Below, one piece after another: positions 1-5,055 of a DNA stretch of 10,771 nt. Origin of the DNA: Phycisphaeraceae bacterium (GTDB taxonomy: Bacteria; Planctomycetota; Phycisphaerae; Phycisphaerales; Phycisphaeraceae); the NCBI GenBank assembly GCA_007119405.1, contig SKPT01000361.1, forward strand, positions 1 through 10,771, written 5' to 3'. A program made the translations under genes and the position numbers. The notes under the pieces were generated by a model, which saw only the letters and a program-made list of their open reading frames with translations, ran no database searches and was not told where the DNA came from. Positions within the stretch are counted from its first letter, which is position 1, and each line of letters opens with the position of its first letter.

Positions 1-1495
1 GCCCCCCCGCCGCCAGCAGCGCGAGCGTGCCCGGCTCGGGCACCATGTGCGTGGCGTAGACTTTCTCAGCGATCTGCCGGCCCATCTCCAGCGCCGCGTC
101 GTTGGCGAAGCGGTAGTGGATCCCGCCGTAGATCCGGCTCATCGCCGCCTCCTCGGCCGCCGACCAGAAGCTGTCGTACGTGCGCAGCTCGCCTTCGATG
201 GCGTCGTCGCCGCTGGCGTGGAAGGTGATGGCGTCGGTGCCGAAGTAGAGCGCGAGGATCGTCGCCGCGGCCCCGCTGATGCTGCTGTGGCCGCTGGGGT
301 ACTCCGGGTGCATGGAGGTGGGGATCAGCGGGATCCAGTCGGCGTCGGGGTGCTCCGGGTCCAGCCCGTCGCGGATGGCGTGAATCGGCCGCCAGAGGTT
401 GTACTCGTACTTGGCGTCCCAGGTCGTCAGCGTCGCGTCGTGCATCGCCAGGCTCAGCAGCCCGAACAGCCGCGAGGATTCGGCCAGGCCCAGGCCCTTT
501 TCCTGCGCCACGCTCTGGGCGATGCGCAGCCACTCGCCGGCGGGCGTGACCGTGCCGGTGGCCGTCTTGCTGCCGTCGGGGTTCAGCCCCTTCGCCGCCC
601 AGAAGAAGGCGATGCGGTACTGCTCGTCCACCTCCGCGGAGACGTCGTCGGTCAGGTAGCGGTCGCGCCGGCCGAGCTGGCGGACCTCCTCCAGGTCCGC
701 GGCGAACGGGGCGCTGTCCAGCGCCGGCGGCGGGTCGGGGAACACCTGGCGGGCACCGCTCATCGCGAACGGCGCCACCAGCCCGTAGGCTGGCTCGGCC
801 GCCGGGTCGTCCGCGTCGGGTGTGTACTTGTCTGTGCGGTATTCGCCGCGCTGGAGCGAGTCCTCCCAGGCGATCGCCGCCTCGGCCGCCCCGTCGTCGG
901 TGCGCCAGTCGAGCATCGCCTGGCCCACCTGCGCCCCCCACGCCCGACCGGCGTCAAGCTGGGCCTGCGTCAGATGCCCGGCGTCCACCTGCCCGAGCAG
1001 ATCCACGAACTGGGTCTGCCAGCGGCTGGAGATCATGCCCCGGGCATTGCTCAGCCGCGTGGGGAACTCATCCTCCGGGATCAGGTGCGTGCCCGGGGCG
1101 AACAGCCCGTCGAGCACGGTGTAGGACGCCTCCATCACCGCCGCCTCGATTGACGCCCCGCCCGGCGATGGCGGGGCCAGGTGATAGCTCGGCAGCTCGC
1201 CGAGGATCCCGTGCACCGCGTCGTAGGTCGCCCCGTGCAGCATCGCCAGCAGGCGCCCGGACTGCGGCGGGTTGTCGCCGCCGATGTGCTCGTACGCGGC
1301 CGGGTCGTTGCGGATGTTCACCAGGCGCAGCACCTGCCCCGCCGTGTCGTTCCACTCGTAGAGCACGTCGCTGGGCGTGGCGGCCCAAGCCGGCGAAACG
1401 GGCATTGTCAACGCCACGATCAGCGCGGCGCCGCGACCTGCCCGCGAGGCCGGGCCGGGCCGGCCCTGCATCCATCTGTGACCTTGATGACTCAT
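1..1495 (-). CDS. Secreted vanadium-dependent haloperoxidase / PAP2-type acid phosphatase with PEP-CTERM tail (C-terminus cut by window edge)
   Basis: Hand translation gives at least 498 residues before the left edge. A hydrophobic signal segment lies at about residues 22-38 (ALIVALTMPVSPAWA). The vanadate/phosphate-binding signature KX6RP-PSGH-SRX5H is complete: K362, R369-P370, PSGH at 400-403 with H403 as the acid-base residue, and S453-R454 with H460, the His that binds vanadate in haloperoxidases. Spacings are normal for the family. A PEP-CTERM motif (VPEPGTLALL) starts near residue 485, and its membrane helix and basic end lie outside the window. The family either oxidises halides with H2O2 or hydrolyses phosphate esters; the sequence alone does not decide which. 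The ATG overlaps the stop of the upstream FG-GAP gene (TGATG), with AGGAG 9 nt upstream, so the two are probably translationally coupled. A GTG one codon earlier is also possible. The enzyme probably acts outside the cytoplasm. Confidence 0.9.
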   Translation of the reverse strand, partial: MSHQGHRWMQGRPGPASRAGRGAALIVALTMPVSPAWAATPSDVLYEWNDTAGQVLRLVNIRNDPAAYEHIGGDNPPQSGRLLAMLHGATYDAVHGILGELPSYHLAPPSPGGASIEAAVMEASYTVLDGLFAPGTHLIPEDEFPTRLSNARGMISSRWQTQFVDLLGQVDAGHLTQAQLDAGRAWGAQVGQAMLDWRTDDGAAEAAIAWEDSLQRGEYRTDKYTPDADDPAAEPAYGLVAPFAMSGARQVFPDPPPALDSAPFAADLEEVRQLGRRDRYLTDDVSAEVDEQYRIAFFWAAKGLNPDGSKTATGTVTPAGEWLRIAQSVAQEKGLGLAESSRLFGLLSLAMHDATLTTWDAKYEYNLWRPIHAIRDGLDPEHPDADWIPLIPTSMHPEYPSGHSSISGAAATILALYFGTDAITFHASGDDAIEGELRTYDSFWSAAEEAAMSRIYGGIHYRFANDAALEMGRQIAEKVYATHMVPEPGTLALLAAGG

Positions 1496-3168
1496 CACGG
1501 CTTTCTCCTGAGACGGCGCATCAGCAGCAGGCCCGCCAGGGCCGCGACCATCGCCGCGCTGCCGGGTTCGGGGATCTCGGTGACGGTCAGCACCTGGTTG
1601 GGGCTGACGTTGAAAAGCTCCTGCTCGACGCCGCTGGGCCAGCGGATGTGCACGTAGTCGACCGCGCCGTCGAGTTGGCCCAGGCCGAAGTGGGCCGTCG
1701 TCTCGTTGTGGCCGGCGTAGTTCGAGCCCAGGTTCACCTCGTGGACGTAGAAGAGGTCGGCGTCGTCCAGATCGGGGACGACGGTGATCCAGGCGCCGAT
1801 GCCCTGGCGGTTGGAGAGTGTGCCGACGGTGTCGATGCGCAGCCAGTGATTGTCGCCGCCGCGGTTCTGGTAGAGCACGGGCGTGTCGTTGTGGCGGATC
1901 ACGAGGATGTCGAGCCAGCCGTCGTTGTTGAAGTCGGCGACGATGACGCCGCGGCCATCGCCGTCGTCGGTCAGGCCCAGCTCGGCACTTTTTTCGATGA
2001 AGGTGCCGTCGCCCTGGTTCTCCCAGAAGCGCATGGGGGTGTCGCGGTAGCTCGGGACCGGGTAGCCGTTGACCATGACCAGGTCGCGCAGGCCGTTGTT
2101 GTTGTAGTCGATGAACGAGGCGCCCCATCCCCAGTTGCCCCATCGGACGCCGGCGTCGTCGGTGCGGTCGGTGAGGTAGAGCCCGGGCAGGTCGTGGCCC
2201 ATCTCGTTGCGGTAGAGCCGGTTGCCTGCGGCGGGCAGCGGGTCCTGGCCCTGGTTGCCGATGCTGGTGGTGAAGATGTCGAGCCAGCCGTTGTTGTTGT
2301 AGTCGGCGACGGCGAGGCCCATGTCGTTGGTGCCGGTGCCGTAGCCGGCGTCGTCGGCGGCTTCGATGAAGGTGCCGTCGCCCTGGTTCCAGTAGAGCGC
2401 GCTGGTGCCGAAGTCGTTGGCCACGACGAGGTCGAGTCGGCCGTTGCGGTTCAGGTCGGCGAAGCGGCCGGCGAACCCGTGCTGGTTCTCCATGCCGTCG
2501 AGGCCGGCGAGCTCGGTGACGTCGGTGAAGTGTCCGCCGTCGTTTCGGAGCAGGCGGTTACGCGGCGGGTCGCGAGGCCGACGCGAGCTCCAGTCGGGCA
2601 CGTAGAGGTCCAGGTAGCCGTTGCCGGTGTAGTCGCCGGCCGTCGCCCCCTGGCCGAGGTGCCCGGCGTCCCCGCTGGGGCCGATGTTGTATTCGGCGGT
2701 GCGGTCGACGAGCGTGCCCTGGCCGGTGTTGATCAGCAGGTAATGGGAGGTGCGCAGCCCGCCGTTGACGAACAGGTCCAGGTGGCCGTTGTTGTTCAGG
2801 TCCGCGAGCAGCGCCCCGTTGCTGCCGTGGCCGGGCCTGTCCGAGCCCATGACCTGCTCGCTGACGTCGAGGAAGGTGCCGTCGCCCTGGTTGGCGTAGA
2901 GGATGTCCGGGCCATCGAGGATGGTGAAGTAGAGATCCGGGTGGCCGTTGCCGGTGACGTCGCCGACGGCCGCGCCGCCGGTCTCCGGGGGGAGGATGAC
3001 CGGCGGCGACACGGCCATGTGGGTGTGCCGCAGCCCGGCCTGCTTCGTGGCATTGACGAACCACGGACCGTCAGCCCGGGCCGGCACCGCCGTGACCAGC
3101 ATCGCCAGGGCCATCGTCGCCGCCGCACCGGCGGCGCGCACGCGGAAACCAGCGCTTGAGACGGACAT
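1495..3168 (-). CDS. Secreted FG-GAP/VCBS propeller protein with ASPIC/UnbV domain and PEP-CTERM tail (CRTAC1-like)
   Basis: 557 residues. A signal peptide spans about 1-32 (cleavage near PARA-DG). Seven FG-GAP-type metal loops begin at D70, D123, D179, D238, D289, D354 and D412, consistent with a seven-bladed integrin-alpha-like beta propeller. An ASPIC/UnbV domain follows at about 440-530, then a textbook PEP-CTERM tail: EIPEPG at 531-536, a short hydrophobic helix and the basic end RRLRRKP. The protein is probably exported, cut by an exosortase and held at the surface. Family members bind ligands or carbohydrates, but no substrate is predictable. Six of the seven loops have Asn-Gly where Asp-Gly is usual. 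The ATG at 3168 was chosen because AGGGA lies about 8 nt upstream and the signal peptide starts there; the longer reading frame to 3315 would run through the promoter. It is the first gene of an operon with the haloperoxidase. Confidence 0.9.
   Translation of the reverse strand: MSVSSAGFRVRAAGAAATMALAMLVTAVPARADGPWFVNATKQAGLRHTHMAVSPPVILPPETGGAAVGDVTGNGHPDLYFTILDGPDILYANQGDGTFLDVSEQVMGSDRPGHGSNGALLADLNNNGHLDLFVNGGLRTSHYLLINTGQGTLVDRTAEYNIGPSGDAGHLGQGATAGDYTGNGYLDLYVPDWSSRRPRDPPRNRLLRNDGGHFTDVTELAGLDGMENQHGFAGRFADLNRNGRLDLVVANDFGTSALYWNQGDGTFIEAADDAGYGTGTNDMGLAVADYNNNGWLDIFTTSIGNQGQDPLPAAGNRLYRNEMGHDLPGLYLTDRTDDAGVRWGNWGWGASFIDYNNNGLRDLVMVNGYPVPSYRDTPMRFWENQGDGTFIEKSAELGLTDDGDGRGVIVADFNNDGWLDILVIRHNDTPVLYQNRGGDNHWLRIDTVGTLSNRQGIGAWITVVPDLDDADLFYVHEVNLGSNYAGHNETTAHFGLGQLDGAVDYVHIRWPSGVEQELFNVSPNQVLTVTEIPEPGSAAMVAALAGLLLMRRLRRKP
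1505..1509 (-). promoter_or_regulatory. Ribosome binding site of the haloperoxidase gene
   Basis: AGGAG lies inside the last codons of the upstream FG-GAP gene, 9 nt before the ATG at 1495-1493. This supports that start and coupled translation within the operon. Confidence 0.7.
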
Positions 3169-3196
3169 GCTTTTCCCTGCCGCTTGACATGGCTCG

Positions 3197-3214
3197 AGCC
3201 CGCCGCGGCGGGCT
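3197..3214. repeat. Perfect 18-bp palindrome in the 5' leader of the FG-GAP operon
   Basis: AGCCCGCCGCGGCGGGCT reads the same on both strands. It lies 29 nt upstream of the FG-GAP start and within its predicted ~130-nt leader. It could be a dimeric-protein operator or an RNA hairpin; nothing else in the leader decides between these. Confidence 0.6.
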
Positions 3215-3304
3215 GTTGCGCAGAACCACACGAAAGAGACGACACAAGACCGAATGGACACAAGCCCGCGGCCGAAGCCGAAGGCGGAAAACCCGACAGG
3301 CTCA

Positions 3305-3332
3305 AGTATGGTCAACGTGGCCGCGGCGTCAA
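3305..3332 (-). promoter_or_regulatory. Sigma70-like promoter of the FG-GAP/haloperoxidase operon
   Basis: Reading the minus strand, a -35 box TTGACG (3332-3327) is followed by a 16-nt spacer and a -10 box CATACT (3310-3305). Directly upstream of the -35 (3337-3355) is an A/T-rich stretch (TTTATTGTGAAAATTT), exceptional in this GC-rich window and placed like an UP element. The predicted transcript starts near 3298, giving a ~130-nt leader. The same A/T stretch also follows a small hairpin at the end of the MFS gene (3357-3371), so part of it might serve as a terminator. Confidence 0.5.
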
Positions 3333-3353
3333 GGGCAAATTTTCACAATAAAT

Positions 3354-4697
3354 CTACGCGGTGATACCGCGTCGCGGGGGCTTTGCCAGCAGCGACAGGC
3401 CCACCAGCGGCAGGGGTCCAAGCGTAAACGCCGCCATCACCGGCCCGTAGCCGCCCAGCCAGTCGTAGCACCCACCGACGAGGATGGGCCCGACGCTCGA
3501 CGCCGCGACCATGACCGTCGCCATCGACCCGCGGATCTTGCCCAGGTGCGCCCGGCCGTAGTACCGCGGCAGCATCGGCCCCTGCGTCGCCACGAGCAGC
3601 CCCTGGCTGAGGCCCATCGCCACGCCGGCGACCAGCACCGCCGCCGGGCTTCCCGCTGCCCAGACCAGGGCCATCGCCGCCACCAGCAGGCCCGTGGCGA
3701 TCGACAGCAGCATGTTCAGCCGCAGCCGGTCCGCCAGCATCCCGCCGACGAGGTAGGTCAGCGCCAGGCTCACGGCGAAGGCCCCGAACAGCGACGCCGC
3801 CTCCGCCTCGCTCAGCCCGCGCGAGGTCATCATGGGCACGACGTGGAACATCACGCCGGTGCCCGCCATCGACCAGAAGCCCATGCCCGCGCCCACCAGC
3901 CACAGCGCCGGGGTGCGCAGGGCCTGGCGCAGGGTGAAGCTGTTGGCCGCGTCCGCCGCGGCGGCGGCGCGGTCGGCCTCGCGCGTGTCGCCGTCGATCC
4001 ACTCGCCGTCCTTGCGCTGGCCGAGCTCCTCGGGCCGGTTGCGAAAGACCAAAGCCATCAGCGGCAGCATGATCGCCCACACCGCCAGGCCCAGGATGAC
4101 GTAGGTCCAGCGCCAGCCCACGGCGTGAATCAGCCCCAGGCAGATCGCCGGCACGACGGCGATCGCCCCGGCCATGCCCATGTGGCGCAGGCCCTCGACC
4201 GTGCCGAGGCGCTTCTCGAACCAGAAAGGCAGCGTGTTGCCCGAGAGCAGCCCCATCGCCCCCTGCCCGAGCATGCGCAGCAGCAGGAACGCCAGGAACA
4301 GCGTCGCCATCCCCGTGACCTGCGACACGAGCACGCAGACCGCGCCGAAGAGCGTGGCCACCACCGTCAAGGTGATGCGCAGGCCGTAGCGGTCCATGAT
4401 CGCGCCGATGAAGCCCATGGGCAGCGAGGCGAGGAAGGTGCCCAGCCCGTAGGCCGCCGAGATCTGCGTGGCGCTGAGGCCCAGCGACTCGCGGATGTAG
4501 GGGTTGAACACCGACACGCCGAACGTCTGCGCCGGGCTGGTGCAGATCAGCGCCACCGTCGCCACGGGCAGCATGATCCAGCCGTAGTAGATCCGCGGCC
4601 GGGTCAGCGCGGGCGCCCGCGCCCCGGGCTCGGCCACCGCCGCCTCGTCGCCAAATCGGTCGGATAGATTACCGGCCGCACGGCCTTGCCTGGACAC
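3354..4697 (-). CDS. MFS transporter (monocarboxylate / oxalate-formate antiporter-like branch)
   Basis: 447 residues from a GTG start. A hydrophilic N-terminus of ~35 residues leads into the YYGW motif (37-40) at the head of helix 1, which with the loop-2/3 motif GAIMDRYGLR marks this MFS branch. A central cytoplasmic loop carries RNRPEELGQRKDGE, followed by a second six-helix half with MLADRLRLN, so about 12 membrane helices are expected. Members of this branch move small organic acids by proton symport or antiport; the substrate cannot be read from sequence. The GTG at 4697 has GGGAGAAGG 6 nt upstream. A strong promoter at 4733-4760 lies downstream of the in-frame ATGs at 4796 and 4766, so those are very unlikely starts. 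The stop is at 3354-3356. It may be transcribed alone. Confidence 0.85.
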   Translation of the reverse strand: MSRQGRAAGNLSDRFGDEAAVAEPGARAPALTRPRIYYGWIMLPVATVALICTSPAQTFGVSVFNPYIRESLGLSATQISAAYGLGTFLASLPMGFIGAIMDRYGLRITLTVVATLFGAVCVLVSQVTGMATLFLAFLLLRMLGQGAMGLLSGNTLPFWFEKRLGTVEGLRHMGMAGAIAVVPAICLGLIHAVGWRWTYVILGLAVWAIMLPLMALVFRNRPEELGQRKDGEWIDGDTREADRAAAAADAANSFTLRQALRTPALWLVGAGMGFWSMAGTGVMFHVVPMMTSRGLSEAEAASLFGAFAVSLALTYLVGGMLADRLRLNMLLSIATGLLVAAMALVWAAGSPAAVLVAGVAMGLSQGLLVATQGPMLPRYYGRAHLGKIRGSMATVMVAASSVGPILVGGCYDWLGGYGPVMAAFTLGPLPLVGLSLLAKPPRRGITA

Positions 4698-4703
4698 GAA
4701 CAA

Positions 4704-4712
4704 CCTTCTCCC
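4704..4712 (-). promoter_or_regulatory. Ribosome binding site that fixes the MFS start
   Basis: GGGAGAAGG ends 6 nt before the GTG at 4697-4695. No comparable site precedes the in-frame upstream ATGs. Confidence 0.65.
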
Positions 4713-4732
4713 TGCATCGACTGCCCCATGCG

Positions 4733-4760
4733 AGGATAGGCCCCGCACCGGCGATGTCAA
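4733..4760 (-). promoter_or_regulatory. Sigma70-like promoter of the MFS gene
   Basis: On the minus strand a perfect -35 box TTGACA (4760-4755) is followed by a 16-nt spacer and a -10 box TATCCT (4738-4733). The transcript should start near 4726, leaving a ~29-nt leader to the GTG at 4697. Confidence 0.6.
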
Positions 4761-4781
4761 AACCATGCAGCGTGGACGGCA

Positions 4782-4798
4782 CGAAGGGAAACCCACGA
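4782..4798. repeat. Degenerate arm of the long inverted-repeat element (copy 3, left remnant)
   Basis: CGAAGGGAAACCCACGA matches the arm core CGAAGCGAAACCCACCA, seen at 9217-9248, at 15 of 17 bases. It is inverted relative to the intact arm at 5012-5034, as expected if the two once flanked a single element. Confidence 0.4.
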
Positions 4799-4853
4799 GC
4801 TTATGGACCTTTGAATGGTCGGCTTCACCACGGGTTGGCGTCGCTCAGGGTCC

Positions 4854-4927
4854 CACGGCTTGACCGCAAAGCGGCAAGCCGTGCGATCGTCGGCAAACGC
4901 ACGGCTTGCCCTTCGGGACAAGCCGTG
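4854..4927. repeat. Pair of oppositely oriented bulged hairpins (REP/BIME-like)
   Basis: Hairpin 1 (4854-4883) has stem CACGGCTTG/CAAGCCGTG, one unpaired A, then CCGC-AAA-GCGG. Hairpin 2 (4900-4927) has the same 9-bp outer stem and inner CCC-TTC-GGG, but its unpaired A sits on the other side, so it is the same unit in reverse orientation. A 16-bp spacer separates them. Two imperfect palindromes in opposite orientation are the layout of bacterial interspersed mosaic elements. No RAYT transposase gene is in the window. Confidence 0.75.
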
Positions 4928-4985
4928 GCACCGCCCCCAACACGCCTTCACACACACGTTCGTAGCCGACGACCCTGGTGGATTT

Positions 4986-5034
4986 ACCGGCGTTCGCCGG
5001 TGCCGCGGCCATCGCTTCGCTCTACCCACCCTAC
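4986..5034. repeat. Copy 3 of the long inverted-repeat element: intact arm with adjacent extra hairpin
   Basis: Positions 5012-5034 match the arm of copies 1 and 2 exactly (TCGCTTCGCTCTACCC and onward to CCTAC). Where the rest of the arm should continue there is instead a short block with a 7-bp-stem hairpin (ACCGGCG-TT-CGCCGGT, 4986-5001), preceded by GGTGGATTT (4977-4985), which resembles the missing GGTGGGTTT. The copy therefore looks interrupted. Confidence 0.55.
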
Positions 5035-5055
5035 AGCCGTGCCGCGCCGACCAAG

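Larger units (their letters stand above)
4698..5055. other. Repeat-filled intergenic region between ppc and the MFS gene
   Basis: No convincing gene lies here. From left to right it holds the MFS promoter, a degenerate arm of the long inverted-repeat element (4782-4798), a pair of oppositely oriented bulged hairpins (4854-4927), a further short hairpin (4986-5001) and an intact arm of the long element (5012-5034). No clear terminator with a T tract follows ppc. Confidence 0.7.

Noticed and set aside
66..941. Other minus-strand frames overlapping the haloperoxidase
   Set aside because: The frame running from 1495 to the left edge carries the signal peptide, vanadate motif and PEP-CTERM tail; the others are Arg/Gly/Pro-rich shadows.
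3169..3298. Riboswitch in the FG-GAP leader
   Set aside because: No known aptamer consensus was recognised; only a palindrome and a short direct repeat are visible.
3169..3315. Upstream extension of the FG-GAP protein to an ATG at 3315
   Set aside because: It would start within the promoter and displace the signal peptide from the N-terminus; the ATG at 3168 has a ribosome site and a proper signal peptide.
820..4667. Long plus-strand frames (820-3159 and 3156-4667) opposite the FG-GAP and MFS genes
   Set aside because: Low-complexity Arg/Pro/Val/Asp products antisense to clearly identified proteins; the apparent repeats only mirror the FG-GAP blades on the other strand.
4854..4927. CRISPR-like array
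   Set aside because: There are only two units, they are inverted relative to each other, and they form bulged hairpins; there is no regular spacer series.
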